From Hymenobacter latericoloratus (GTDB taxonomy: Bacteria; Bacteroidota; Bacteroidia; Cytophagales; Hymenobacteraceae): a stretch of 64,000 nucleotides of DNA. Where the stretch lies: contig NZ_JACHNV010000001.1 of assembly GCF_014199535.1 (NCBI RefSeq), forward strand, positions 992,001-1,056,000, read 5' to 3'. A program made the position numbers and the translations under genes. The notes beneath the pieces were generated by a model. That model saw only the letters and a program-made list of their open reading frames with translations. It was not told where the DNA came from and made no database searches. This document shows, one piece after another, positions 31,116 through 39,514 of the stretch (position 1 is the stretch's first letter; each line of letters opens with the position of its first letter).

Positions 31116-32105
31116 ATGCCTTCCGCTTCTGCCGTTTCCGTGGCTGCTCCCGCAGTAGCCTACCGCCCCGACCCGCTGGGCCACGATTTCGAACAGCTCG
31201 TGCTTGCGCAGCCCCACGATTACGAGGGCCGGGTGCAGGCCGTGCTGGTGCGCTACCGCCGCGAGCCGCCGCAATCCGCGGCCCCCGCCGTGCTCTACGT
31301 GCACGGCTTCAACGACTACTTTTTTCAGCGCGAAATGGCCGTGGAGTACACCCGGCACGGCTGCCGGTTTTTCGCCGTCGATCTGCGCAAGTACGGCCGG
31401 GCCCTGCTACCCCACCAGCGGCCCAACAACGTGCGCGACCTCGCCGAATACTTCGCCGACCTGGATGCGGCCCTGGCTCAGCTGCGGGCAGAAGGCTACG
31501 CGGATGTGGTGCTAAGCGGGCATTCCACCGGTGGCCTTATCACGGCCCTGTACGCGGCCCAGCGCCCGAAGGCCGGACTGGTGGCGTTGGTACTGAACAG
31601 TCCGTTTCTGGAGCTGCGTCAGCCCTGGCTGCGGCGGCACGTGGCGGTGCCCCTGGTTGTGGCCCTGGGAGCCCGCTGGCCCGATTTGCCCCTGCCCGCC
31701 GGCCTACCCGATACTTACGGCCAAAGCCTGCACCGGGCTTACCGCGGCGGCTGGGACTACGACCTGGCCTGGAAGCCTAACCGGGTGTTTCCGGTGAATG
31801 CCGGCTGGCTGCGGGCTATCCGGCGCGGACAGGCGCACGTACGGCGCGGATTACACCTGCCGCTGCCGGTGCTGGTGCTCCACGCCGAGCACAGCGCCGG
31901 CGGCCGTAGCTGGCACCCCGACTTCCAGCGCGCTGACATTGTATTGGATGTAGCCCACATCAAAGCCCTGGCCCCACGCCTCGGCCCGCAGGTAACCATG
32001 CGTGCCATACCCGGCGCCGTGCACGATGTCTTTCTATCGGCCCCCGAAGTGCGCGCCTCGGCGTATGAGCAAGTGTTCCAGTGGCTGGCCGGGGTAGCGA
32101 AATGA
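31116..32105 (+). CDS. alpha/beta hydrolase (serine hydrolase, lysophospholipase-like)
   Basis: A 329-residue cytoplasmic hydrolase. The core shows the classical elements: oxyanion motif VLYVHGFNDYFFQ, nucleophile elbow VLSGHSTGGLITALY with Ser in GHSTG, an Asp in the following strand region, and His near the end in IPGAVHDVF. The layout (HGFNDYFFQREMAVEY, FFAVDLRKYGRALL) is like serine aminopeptidase/monoglyceride lipase S33 proteins. It diverges from the L,D-transpeptidase gene, with 173 bases between in which I see no exact promoter element. Natural substrate unknown. Confidence 0.85.
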   Translation: MPSASAVSVAAPAVAYRPDPLGHDFEQLVLAQPHDYEGRVQAVLVRYRREPPQSAAPAVLYVHGFNDYFFQREMAVEYTRHGCRFFAVDLRKYGRALLPHQRPNNVRDLAEYFADLDAALAQLRAEGYADVVLSGHSTGGLITALYAAQRPKAGLVALVLNSPFLELRQPWLRRHVAVPLVVALGARWPDLPLPAGLPDTYGQSLHRAYRGGWDYDLAWKPNRVFPVNAGWLRAIRRGQAHVRRGLHLPLPVLVLHAEHSAGGRSWHPDFQRADIVLDVAHIKALAPRLGPQVTMRAIPGAVHDVFLSAPEVRASAYEQVFQWLAGVAK

Positions 32106-32227
32106 GGTTGCCAAAACAGCCCACGGTAGCGCACACTACCCGCAAGCCATAATGGACCCTAGAGCTAGTGACCGGACTTAGCTTTAGCTTAAGTGGCTAT
32201 TCCTTTCTACTTCACTAACTCTTTCCC

Positions 32228-32674
32228 ATGGCTACCCTTCTTGTCTTTATCAGCGCTTTGGCGGGCACCGTGCTGCTGGGCAGCACCCTTGGGCCAGCGC
32301 AAACCCTACCCCCCGGTTCTCTGGCAACCGTAGTGAAGGAAGCCAAATGGCAAAAACGGGTGCTGCTGCTGTGCGCGCCCACCCCCAACGACAGCGAGCT
32401 GCGCCAACAGAAGCAGCTTCTAGGCCCTGTGAAGGCTGACTTGAACAGCCGCGACCTGCTGGTGCGGGAGGTTATCTGGAGCCAGCTTCCGGCGGCCGAC
32501 CAGCGCTATTTGAGTCGGGAGCTGGGGGTAGGCAGTTCAACTTTTCAGGTGGTGCTGATTGGGAAGGATGGGGGCGTGAAGCGGCGCGAAACTCAGGCCT
32601 TGCCGCCCGCCCAGCTATTTTCGACCATTGATGCCATGCCCATGCGCCGCCAGGAAATGAAGCGTCCCCGGTAG
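32228..32674 (+). CDS. DUF4174 domain protein
   Basis: A 148-residue exported protein. N-terminal hydrophobic segment ATLLVFISALAGTVLLGSTLG works as signal or anchor. The domain follows with WQKRVLLLCAPTPND and FQVVLIGKDGGVKRRE, ending PAQLFSTIDAMPMRRQEM; the GKDGGxK and IDAMPMRRxEM pattern is characteristic of DUF4174, a thioredoxin-like fold without the CxxC motif. Function unknown. Its 3' end is immediately followed by a palindromic repeat (family A). Confidence 0.82.
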   Translation: MATLLVFISALAGTVLLGSTLGPAQTLPPGSLATVVKEAKWQKRVLLLCAPTPNDSELRQQKQLLGPVKADLNSRDLLVREVIWSQLPAADQRYLSRELGVGSSTFQVVLIGKDGGVKRRETQALPPAQLFSTIDAMPMRRQEMKRPR

Positions 32675-32685
32675 CCATCAGCTTT

Positions 32686-32804
32686 CTACCCCCCTGCAAC
32701 CTGACAAGCCCCCGGCGGATGGTAGCGGCAGGGGCTTGTCAGGTTGCAGGGGGGGTAGCACATTGGTCAGGACGGATGGCTTCGTCGGGCCTCCTCGCCA
32801 TGAC
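32686..32804. repeat. palindromic intergenic repeat, family A, copy 2
   Basis: A 27-base stem with one bulge: the left arm, ending CTGACAAGCCCC, pairs with GGGGCTTGTCAG onwards. A right-hand block (GGATGGCTTCGTC, CTCGCCATGAC) matches copies 1 and 3; the left outer arm is missing. Lies between convergent genes and can terminate both. Confidence 0.85.
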
Positions 32805-32822
32805 ACTTTACTCATTCACTGC

Positions 32823-33614
32823 TTACCCAATGCTCCGGACCACGCCGCCATCAACTCGAACGGAGGCGCCGTTGGTAGCCACCGACAGGGGGCTGGCAAG
32901 GTAGGCTACCATGCTGGCAACTTCCTCGGGCCTGATGAAGCGCTGAAGCAGGGAGGAAGGGCGGGCGTCGCGGAAGAACTCGTGCTCGGCTTCCTGGCGA
33001 GTTTTGCCTTCGCCGGCCAGCTTCTGCAGAAACTCCTCTACCCCCTCCGAGGCCGTGGGGCCCGGCAATACCGAGTTTACCGTTACCTCCGTGCCTTTGG
33101 TTAGCTCGGCCAGGCCGCGGGCTACGGCCAGCTGGGCGGCTTTGGTGGTGCCGTAGTGAATCATTTCCGCCGGTATCTGCAAACCCGATTCGCTGGAGAC
33201 AAACACGATGCGGCCCCATTTCTTTTCCAGCATCTGCGGAAAGTACTGGCGCGAAAGGCGCACCCCGCTCATCACGTTCACCTCGAAGAAGCGCAACCAG
33301 TCCTGGTCCGGAATTTCAGCGAAGGGCTTGGGCTCGAAAATGCCCACGTTATTGATCAGAATATCCACGCTGGGCACTTCCAGCAGAAGGTAAGTTACCT
33401 GCTCGGGCTTGCTGAAATCGACGGGCACGGTGCGGATGGCGGCTGCGGGCGTTTCCTGCAGAATGGCGGTGCGGGCTTCCTGCAGGCGGGCTTCGGTGCG
33501 ACCAGTCAGGATAACTTCGGCGCCCTCGGCGGCCAGGCGGCGGGCAATAGCCAGCCCAATGCCGGCGGTGGAGCCCGTAATCAGGGCTACCTTTTTCGCG
33601 AGTTGTAAATCCAT
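32823..33614 (-). CDS. SDR family NAD(P)-dependent oxidoreductase
   Basis: Classical short-chain dehydrogenase of 263 residues. NAD(P)-binding TGSTAGIG at residues 13-20, then DILINNVG (strand 4 motif), VSSESGLQIPAEMIHYGTTKAAQ with the catalytic YxxxK, and the C-terminal VLPGPTASEGVEEF and SVATNGASVRVDGGVVRS, typical of SDRs. ATG 33614 is chosen (DLQLAKKVALITG); 12 codons upstream are unlikely coding. The product end RVDGG matches FabG-like enzymes. Substrate unknown. It converges with the DUF4174 gene. Confidence 0.88.
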   Translation of the reverse strand: MDLQLAKKVALITGSTAGIGLAIARRLAAEGAEVILTGRTEARLQEARTAILQETPAAAIRTVPVDFSKPEQVTYLLLEVPSVDILINNVGIFEPKPFAEIPDQDWLRFFEVNVMSGVRLSRQYFPQMLEKKWGRIVFVSSESGLQIPAEMIHYGTTKAAQLAVARGLAELTKGTEVTVNSVLPGPTASEGVEEFLQKLAGEGKTRQEAEHEFFRDARPSSLLQRFIRPEEVASMVAYLASPLSVATNGASVRVDGGVVRSIG

Positions 33615-33820
33615 CAGGGAAAGGGTTTGGAGGTCAGGGTGAGGTAGCATAACCCGCCGCGCCGGGTTTTGTCAGCGGAAGCCGGGCAGTTTTGCCCCGC
33701 GGCCAACCTCATCTATTTTGAGCGGGCATCGTATTGGGTTGCAACCCCGCGCCCCGGAAGGCAGCTCAACCAATTCCGCCGTTTCGGGTTGTGTACTACT
33801 CATCAACGCTACCCCTCCCC

Positions 33821-34309
33821 ATGTCCTTTACCTCTTCCCGTCCCGAAGACCTGCTCACCAACGCTGCCCGCATGGGCGATGTGGAAACCATTAAAACCCT
33901 GCTGGCCGAAGGCGCCGACGTGAATTACCAGGATGGCCGCGGCTTCACGCCCCTTATTCTGGCCGCCTACGATGGGCACATCGAAGCCACCCGTGTGCTG
34001 CTGGAAGCCGGCGCCAACCCCAACGTGCACGACGCCAGCGGCAACACTGCCCTCATGGGCGTTTCTTTCAAAGGCTACCCCGAAATAGCCCAGCTGCTCA
34101 TCGACAATGGCGCCGACCTGAACGCCCGCAACGGCAACGACGGTACGGCCCTCATGTTTGCTACCCTCTTCGGCCGCCACAACATGGTGCCGGTGCTGCT
34201 CAAGGCCGGGGCCGATGCTACCCTGCGCGACGTGCGCGGCCTTTCCGCCCGCGACCTGGCCTTGCAGCAAGGCAACGAAACCGCCCTCAACCTGCTTCCT
34301 CAGGAGTAG
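33821..34309 (+). CDS. ankyrin repeat protein
   Basis: A 162-residue soluble protein made of about four ankyrin repeats: VETIKTLLAEGADVNYQDGRGFTPLILAAYDG, IEATRVLLEAGANPNVHDASGNTALMGVSFKG, PEIAQLLIDNGADLNARNGNDGTALMFATL, and a last RHNMVPVLLKAGADATLRDVRGLSARDLAL. These form a binding surface for another protein. ATG 33821 is used: the frame upstream is low in information. No signal peptide. It lies divergent from the SDR gene. No partner or enzyme domain is evident. Confidence 0.85.
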   Translation: MSFTSSRPEDLLTNAARMGDVETIKTLLAEGADVNYQDGRGFTPLILAAYDGHIEATRVLLEAGANPNVHDASGNTALMGVSFKGYPEIAQLLIDNGADLNARNGNDGTALMFATLFGRHNMVPVLLKAGADATLRDVRGLSARDLALQQGNETALNLLPQE

Positions 34310-34344
34310 GCAGGCGTTAGTCTCCGAACGATTTGGTCATGCTT

Positions 34345-34459
34345 ATACCCTATGTGTCAGGCTGAGCCCCGCGAAGCACCTTTACCGCTTCGTTGCTATT
34401 CTCTGTTGATTAGCCAGAAGTGGAGGTCCTTCGCGGGGCTTAGCCTGACAGATGGTATA
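34345..34459. repeat. palindromic intergenic repeat, family B, copy 2
   Basis: Imperfect arms starting at GTGTCAGGCTGAGCCCCGCGAAG and ending CTTCGCGGGGCTTAGCCTGACAG, with a centre containing TTACCGCTTCGTTGCTATT and GATTAGCCAG, similar to the centre of copy 3. Divergent in sequence but same design. Lies between two genes on the same strand. Confidence 0.75.
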
Positions 34460-34548
34460 GAAAGGTCAAGCTCAGCATAATTCTGGCATCGGCTGACCGT
34501 CAGCGGCATCTGGTCGTACAGGGAAGTTGACTTGCGCATTTTTCCTGT

Positions 34549-35577
34549 ATGACTATGAAACTCAAACCCCTAAAAAAACAAACGCTTGTAATCACCGGCG
34601 CTACCAGCGGCATTGGCCTGGCCACGGCCCGCATGGCCGCCGAAGCCGGCGCCAACCTGGTGCTGGCCGCCCGCAGCGAAGAAGACCTCCGCCACGTAGC
34701 CGCCGACCTCACCAAGCGCGGCGGCAAAGTAGCCACCGTAGTAGCCGACGTGGCCCGGATTCCGGACATACAGCGCGTAGCGGCCACGGCCCGGGAGCGG
34801 TTCGGCGGCTTCGATACCTGGATCAACAACGCCGCAGCCTCTATCTGGGGGCGCCTGGAGGAAGTCAGCGACGAGGACAGCCGCCGCATGTTCGATACCA
34901 ACTACTGGGGTGTGGTAAATGGCTCCCTGGAAGCCATTAAGCACCTCAAACAGCACGGCGGGGCCCTCATCAACCTGGGCAGCGTGGCCTCTGATATTGC
35001 GTTTCCGCTTCAAGGGCAGTATTCGGCCAGCAAGCACGCCATCAAGGGCTTTACCGATGCCCTGCGCATTGAGCTGGAAGAAGAAGGCGCGCCCGTGTCG
35101 GTAACGTTAATCAAGCCGGCGGCCATCAACACGCCGTTTCCGCAGCACGCTAAAAACTACATGGACCGGGAGCCCCAGCTGCCCCCGCCCGTGTACGAGC
35201 CCGAGGAGGTAGCCCACGCCATCATTCACGCGGCTCAGCACCCGGAGCGCGACGTGTACATCGGGGGCGGGGGAAAAATGTTCAGCTCCATGAACAAGCA
35301 TTTCCCCAAAGCCATGGACTTTATGAACGCCAAGGCTACCATGAAGATGCAGACCCGCGACGAGGCCCCGCGCCACCCCGCCGGCTCCCTGCACCGCCCC
35401 GAAGTCCGGGACGGCCGCGTGCACGGCGACCATCCGGGCTACGTCATGAAAAAAAGCCTTTATACCCGCGCTAGCCTGCACCCCGTCCTGACGACAACCT
35501 TCGCGGCCCTGGCCGGCGGCGTGCTGGTAGCCCTGCTTTCCGGCAGAAACAGCCCGGATAATAGCGCCAGCGAGTAG
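34549..35577 (+). CDS. SDR family oxidoreductase with C-terminal membrane segment
   Basis: Classical SDR of 342 residues. NADP-binding TGATSGIG at residues 16-23, DTWINNAA strand motif, LGSVASDIAFPLQGQYSASKHAIKGF with catalytic YxxxK, and TLIKPAAINTPF. Beyond the about 260-residue core there is a tail with PRHPAGSLHRPEV, then a hydrophobic stretch (LTTTFAALAGGVLVALLSG) near residues 313-333 which could anchor it. This longer form is common for SDRs annotated in Bacteroidota and cyanobacteria; substrate unknown. An intrinsic terminator follows. Confidence 0.85.
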   Translation: MTMKLKPLKKQTLVITGATSGIGLATARMAAEAGANLVLAARSEEDLRHVAADLTKRGGKVATVVADVARIPDIQRVAATARERFGGFDTWINNAAASIWGRLEEVSDEDSRRMFDTNYWGVVNGSLEAIKHLKQHGGALINLGSVASDIAFPLQGQYSASKHAIKGFTDALRIELEEEGAPVSVTLIKPAAINTPFPQHAKNYMDREPQLPPPVYEPEEVAHAIIHAAQHPERDVYIGGGGKMFSSMNKHFPKAMDFMNAKATMKMQTRDEAPRHPAGSLHRPEVRDGRVHGDHPGYVMKKSLYTRASLHPVLTTTFAALAGGVLVALLSGRNSPDNSASE

Positions 35578-35594
35578 GTTTCAGAGTGATAAAG

Positions 35595-35631
35595 AAAAGC
35601 CTCCGGCTGCACTGTGCGGCCGGAGGCTTTT
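35595..35631 (+). terminator. intrinsic terminator of SDR gene
   Basis: Stem AAAAGCCTCCGGC pairs exactly with GCCGGAGGCTTTT around an 11-base loop. Confidence 0.85.
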
Positions 35632-35667
35632 GCGTGTATGTGGGGGGTAGGATTTTACCAGCAGACC

Positions 35668-35877
35668 GTCATTCCGAGCGCAGTCGAGGAATCTCGCGTG
35701 CTGACGTTGCCAAGGTAACTGTCATGCTGAGCGCAGTCAAAGCATCTCTACCGCTTCGATATAGTGCTATTAATTAGCCAAAGGGAGAGATGCTTCGACA
35801 AGCGGACGCCAGATCAAGCATGACGGTTACTTTGGCAACGTCAGCACGCAAGATTCCTCGGCTCCGCTCGGAATGAC
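35668..35877. repeat. long palindromic intergenic repeat, family B, copy 3
   Basis: 210 bases with outer ends GTCATTCCGAGCG and CGCTCGGAATGAC, and arms of about 90 bases matching with small gaps; inside are GTCATGCTGAGCGCAGTC, TCTCTACCGCTTCG and the reverse set AGAGATGCTTCG, GCATGACGGTTAC. It fills the gap between the SDR terminator and the convergent 99-residue gene, which holds no coding sequence. Confidence 0.9.
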
Positions 35878-35905
35878 ATTCTATTATACCGGTGCCGCTG
35901 CCTGC

Positions 35906-36205
35906 CTACCCGCGCTTTTCCAGGGGCTGCCAGGTTTGCTCCACCACGGCGGCGGTGTTGGTGGATAGAAAATCGTTGTACAGGTCTTCGGCCGGACCTT
36001 CGCCCAGCAACGGTTTGCCTTCGGAGGGCAACACCAGCAGCAGGGCGGCCGGCGAGAGGCCCAGGGCGGCCGTGAGCTGGTGGAGCAGGGTAGCGGGGTC
36101 GTCGGCGTAGGCTTCCTGCAGCTTTACCACCGTGAGGTGCTGGCCTTTGTGCTCAATCTGGGCGAATACGCCCGCCGGGCCGGTTGAAAAGTTTTCTGGT
36201 TCCAT
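35906..36205 (-). CDS. hypothetical protein, 99 residues
   Basis: I do not recognise this short protein. Residues are well behaved for a real protein: FAQIEHKGQHLTVVKLQEAYADDPATLLHQLTAALGLS, suggesting an alpha-beta fold of one or two strands and helices, with no signal peptide. The gene starts at an ATG 53 bases after the stop of the MBL-fold hydrolase gene, on the same strand, so the two may be co-transcribed. GC-rich third codon positions fit the neighbours. A function cannot be given. Confidence 0.65.
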   Translation of the reverse strand: MEPENFSTGPAGVFAQIEHKGQHLTVVKLQEAYADDPATLLHQLTAALGLSPAALLLVLPSEGKPLLGEGPAEDLYNDFLSTNTAAVVEQTWQPLEKRG

Positions 36206-36258
36206 AGAGGCTGGGGTTTTCCTACCCCTATACGCAAGCCCAGCCCGCAGCGCCGACT

Positions 36259-36990
36259 TTACCGCAGCGGGCCGAGGTCCAGCGTATCGCCGGGGGCCAG
36301 GGCGTGCACCGTGGCCGGGCTGCCAGTGGCTAAGGCGGCCAGCAGCTGCGCGGGCGTGCCCACCAACGACGGAAAGGTGCCGTAGTGAAACGGCACCACG
36401 TGCGGCACCCGCAGTAGCCGGGCCGCGTGGGCGGCTTCGCGCGGACCCATCGTGTACCGGTCGCCGATGGGTAGGAGGGCTACGGTGGGCTGGTACAGGT
36501 CAGCCAGCAGGGTCATGTCGCCGAACAGGGCCGTGTCGCCGGCGGCGTAGAGCACGGTGCCATCGGAAAACCGCAGCACGTAGCCCACGCCCTCGTGCGG
36601 AAAGCCGGTGCGGCCATCGGACAAATCAACGTGGGCGGCGTGGTGGGCCACCGTCATGGTCAGGCGCAGCTGCAGCACCTCTACGCTGCCGCCTACGTTC
36701 ATGGCCTCGCACTGGGCAGCCGGCACGCCCTGCTCCCGCAGGTAAAACCGCACCGGCGCGGGCGCTACCACCCGGGCTCCGGTGCGGGTCAGCAGGGCCG
36801 GCAGCTCGGCATCCAGGTGGTCGTCGTGGCCGTGGGTGAGCAGTACCAGGTCGGCGCGCTCGGGCTGGCGCAGGTGTTCGGGCACGTAGGGGTTGCCCGT
36901 CAGCCACGGGTCGAGGAGCAGGACGTGGCCCTCGGGGCTGGTGATGCGGAAGCTGGCGTGGCCCAGCAGCTGCAGGCGGGTAGTTGACAT
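36259..36990 (-). CDS. MBL-fold metal-dependent hydrolase (UPF0173 type)
   Basis: Metallo-beta-lactamase fold hydrolase of 243 residues. The metal-binding motif LLTHGHDDHLDAELP (HxHxDH) lies near residue 54, preceded by LLLDPWLTGNP, and AAGDTALFGDM supplies the bridging Asp; the last His is in PFHYGTFPSL. This pattern matches the UPF0173 group, predicted metal-dependent hydrolases with unknown substrate. The start ATG 36990 gives the family start LQLLGHASFRI. The small unknown gene lies 53 bases downstream. Confidence 0.9.
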   Translation of the reverse strand: MSTTRLQLLGHASFRITSPEGHVLLLDPWLTGNPYVPEHLRQPERADLVLLTHGHDDHLDAELPALLTRTGARVVAPAPVRFYLREQGVPAAQCEAMNVGGSVEVLQLRLTMTVAHHAAHVDLSDGRTGFPHEGVGYVLRFSDGTVLYAAGDTALFGDMTLLADLYQPTVALLPIGDRYTMGPREAAHAARLLRVPHVVPFHYGTFPSLVGTPAQLLAALATGSPATVHALAPGDTLDLGPLR

Positions 36991-37152
36991 GGGGGCAGGG
37001 GGTAGGGGGTAGGGTAGGAGGGCGGCCCGAAAGTACGATTATCCCGCAGGCCGCTCACTACCCCCGCGGCACGCGCCAGGGGCTGGTTATCTTCGGAAGC
37101 TTGGGTTCTTCCGCCTATATTTAACTACCACCCTACCCCTGCTTTCCTTCCT

Positions 37153-37566
37153 ATGTCGTTGGTTTCGCCTGTTTACTTTAAAAATGCCGCGGCCCGCATC
37201 ACGGAGAGCCCCGAGGGGTTTGCCGTGGTGAAGTGGCACAAAGGCGTTCGTAAGCCCGAGGACTTCCGGGCCGTGCTCCGCCACCTTGACCGGCTATTCC
37301 GGCTGCGCCAATAAAGCAAGCTGCTGGCCGACCAGCGCGAGCTGACGCCTTTCACGGAGGCCGAGCGCACCTGGGTGGTAGAGGAGTGGCTACCCCGCGC
37401 CGTGGGCGAAGGCCCGTACCGCTACGCCGCCGTGCTCCTGCCCCTGGACGTATTCGCCCGCCTGGCTTCCAAATCGGTGATGTCCGAATCGTACAAGAAA
37501 TTCCTGGCCTACCAGTTCTGCGAAACCGAAACGGAAGCCGCCCAGTGGCTGCGGCAACAGCACTAG
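37153..37566 (+). pseudogene. STAS/SpoIIAA-like protein gene interrupted by a TAA stop codon
   Basis: Read from ATG 37153 the protein is MSLVSPVYFKNAAARI... to residue 53, where TAA (37312-37314) stops it. The same frame then goes on without interruption to 37566 with KLLADQRELTPFTEAERTWVVEEW and FLAYQFCETETEAAQWL. The two halves together (137 codons including the stop) look like one small cytoplasmic protein of the kind common in Hymenobacter, with LLADQR in the middle of a helix-turn. A single nonsense change (or a sequencing error) explains it. Re-start within the second half at the ATG near 37480 would give only 28 residues. Assignment to the STAS-like fold is a guess. Confidence 0.65.
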
Positions 37567-37634
37567 CAACCACCGGAACCGGAGATACTGCCCGGCTCAG
37601 GCAAGCTCACCCGGCTGCACTACTGCCAACAAAA

Positions 37635-37658
37635 AGGCCCGCCGGAAGCGGGCCTCTT
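37635..37658. terminator. hairpin between convergent genes
   Basis: Stem AGGCCCGC / GCGGGCCT with a 5-base loop, A-run before and CTTTG after; it can serve both the interrupted gene and the opposite gene. Confidence 0.6.
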
Positions 37659-37660
37659 TG

Positions 37661-38101
37661 TTAGAGTATGGTAGCTACATCGAGGGTAGCCTGCCCCGCC
37701 ACGGGGCCCGGCACCTGGGTCCGGCGCAGCAGGGTAGCTATGTGCTTGGGCAGCTGGTTTACCGTGAGGGGTTGCAGGGGCCGGGCCACCACGTAGTAGC
37801 GCGTATCGGCGCGTTCGTGCAGGCGGGTTTTGGCGAAGGAGAACAGCCCGCGCCGGGCGTAGCGCGCAAAGCCTTGGTAGCTGCCCTCCTCCGTGCCCTC
37901 GGCTACCCCCGCCGCCACCGCCGAATCGGTTTCCGGCAGCGTCAGGAAATACTGGTGCAGCTCCAGCAGCACCTCCTGCGAAGCCGCCACCGATTCGGGC
38001 AGTATCCCGCCGCCGGAAGCCACGTGCAGGATATAGCCGTTGCTATCCGTAGCAAACCAATCAATATCCGCGTCTTCCTGGTCTATTTCGTCAATGCGCA
38101 T
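37661..38101 (-). CDS. hypothetical protein, 146 residues
   Basis: Not recognised. The N-terminal half (DEIDQEDADIDWFATDSNGYILHVASGGG) is acidic; the middle has LLELHQYFLTLPETDSAVAAG, and the rest is RGLFSFAKTRLHE, YYVVARPLQPLTVNQLPKHIATLL. No signal peptide and no membrane segments. It looks like a small alpha-beta protein of the kind called hypothetical in Hymenobacter genomes. The gene lies next to the left edge of the AT-rich island and is itself GC-rich, so it is part of the host core. Confidence 0.65.
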   Translation of the reverse strand: MRIDEIDQEDADIDWFATDSNGYILHVASGGGILPESVAASQEVLLELHQYFLTLPETDSAVAAGVAEGTEEGSYQGFARYARRGLFSFAKTRLHERADTRYYVVARPLQPLTVNQLPKHIATLLRRTQVPGPVAGQATLDVATIL

Positions 38102-38133
38102 GAGTCAAGGATAAGAAACGTAAAATTTTGATT

Positions 38134-38745
38134 TTATAACTCTTTGTCTTTGTGTAGCTCAAAAGCATTTAAAAGATTCTTGTATACATTGAAACACAAG
38201 CTAGCATCTTCCAGTGCATTATGGTAGTTAGATCTTTTTATATTGAAATAAGTTGCACAATCAGTTAGTGATTTGATGTCTGGATGTATAAGTCCAAGAG
38301 TGACAGCTAATTTAGATATAGATTGAACGTCAATATGTCTATAATTTATTTTGTTATATTCACTATTCATTCCTGTATTAAGACACATTTTTTTAAAAAA
38401 AGGAACATCGAATCCTATATTCCAGGCTCCAAAAATAAAATCGTGACCTATTTTATTGAAAAAATCCTGTGTTACTTCTTTCTGACTCGGGCTATTGGTT
38501 AATAATTTGTAATCTATTCCATGAACTTCTTTAGCTGATAAATCAATAACATTATTCTCTAATCTTATTAATGAGCTAAATTCACAGCGTTTTATCCCAT
38601 TGTTGTCAACTAAGATAGCGCCAATTTGTATTGGTTCGTCGTTGAATATGTCAATTCCTGTTGTCTCAAAATCTATAAAGCAAATAGGCTGTTGCGAGAA
38701 TTTTTTAAGGTTTGAAAACATATTCTTCAAAAAAGTTTGGATCAC
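38134..38745 (-). CDS. DEDDh 3'-5' exonuclease (DnaQ/epsilon type)
   Basis: A 203-residue RNase T/DNA polymerase III epsilon-like exonuclease. All five metal and catalytic positions are found: D25 and E27 in FIDFETTG, D113 in AWNIGFDVPF, H175 and D180 in NYHNALEDA. This is the DEDDh pattern and should be active on single strands or 3' ends of DNA or RNA. The start overlaps the upstream gene by 41 bases; an ATG at residue 9 would reduce it to 17 bases and still keep all motifs. Codon use is AT-rich. No polymerase or helicase domain is fused. Together with the membrane gene it forms a two-gene unit. Confidence 0.9.
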   Translation of the reverse strand: MIQTFLKNMFSNLKKFSQQPICFIDFETTGIDIFNDEPIQIGAILVDNNGIKRCEFSSLIRLENNVIDLSAKEVHGIDYKLLTNSPSQKEVTQDFFNKIGHDFIFGAWNIGFDVPFFKKMCLNTGMNSEYNKINYRHIDVQSISKLAVTLGLIHPDIKSLTDCATYFNIKRSNYHNALEDASLCFNVYKNLLNAFELHKDKEL

Positions 38746-39514
38746 TTGTTACACTGCTTAGTTCCTCCATGCATTTATTGTAAACGGAGTTGTTGTCGTC
38801 AGTTTTCCTGAAAAGAAAAGCGAAAGGCTTTATGGATTTTATATGAGAAATTTTAGATGGGACTAATAATAGTTCGTTATCGAACCTATAAAAAGAATAA
38901 AACACAGGGTGTCGTTTGACAAATACAATTCTTATTTTTGCTTTTAATAATTTTTTTGATTTTAAATCATTAAATGCTCCAGTAAGCATGTTTTTAGTTT
39001 CTACTATTTTGGATTTTATGCTTACTTGTGAGTTTTGATTTCCCCAATGTTGTTCAAGGGGAGGAATGAATATATTGTCTTCGTGAGCAAGATAAATATT
39101 AATATTTTTACCCTTTTGACGTGCTAAATTCATCAAAGTGTCATTGTGGCTATTAAATAAAGTCTGTCCATATGTTAAGTACATATCAATTTGGTTTGAT
39201 TTTGCTAGAGTTCCTCGAAAATCGAAATCACTAAAACTTGGGAAATAATTAATTAGCCCAGCTCTAATGACCTCTTTTGATATGTTAAAATTATTTAGCA
39301 TATCGTCGTATACTTCTTTTCTGGATACTAAGTCAAAATACAAACCGACAAGTAGACCCGTTAATACCGCTACGGAGATATTGTTGAATAAATTTATAGC
39401 GGGAACCCAACCTCCTTTTGGGTAATTTGATTTGTATAACTCTGATATTAGTATAATTATTATTGTTGTTAATAATATTAAAACATTTCTAGATGAAAGA
39501 ATTTTAGATTTCAT
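38705..39514 (-). CDS. two-helix membrane protein with PLD-like/DUF5919-like cytoplasmic domain
   Basis: A 269-residue AT-rich gene. Two membrane helices: about residues 9-26 (VLILLTTIIIILISELY) and 45-62 (ISVAVLTGLLVGLYFDLV). After them is a roughly 200-residue soluble part with IDMYLTYGQTLFNSHNDTL, INIYLAHEDNIF, and KAKIRIVFVKRHPVFYSFYRFDNELLLVPSKISH, which in strand and motif order resembles PLD-like, non-canonical domains of the DUF5919 kind that carry no HxK motif. No catalytic residue can be named. The stop overlaps the exonuclease start, so both are made together. Likely a membrane sensor or effector; the family call is tentative. Confidence 0.7.
   Translation of the reverse strand: MKSKILSSRNVLILLTTIIIILISELYKSNYPKGGWVPAINLFNNISVAVLTGLLVGLYFDLVSRKEVYDDMLNNFNISKEVIRAGLINYFPSFSDFDFRGTLAKSNQIDMYLTYGQTLFNSHNDTLMNLARQKGKNINIYLAHEDNIFIPPLEQHWGNQNSQVSIKSKIVETKNMLTGAFNDLKSKKLLKAKIRIVFVKRHPVFYSFYRFDNELLLVPSKISHIKSIKPFAFLFRKTDDNNSVYNKCMEELSSVTSDPNFFEEYVFKP

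Noticed and set aside
35586..35777. A 63-residue open frame downstream of the SDR gene
   Set aside because: It lies inside the terminator and the family B palindrome and has no protein-like pattern.
36132..36839. A 235-residue plus-strand open frame over the MBL hydrolase
   Set aside because: Arg/Pro/Gly-rich antisense shadow of a gene with the HxHxDH motif.
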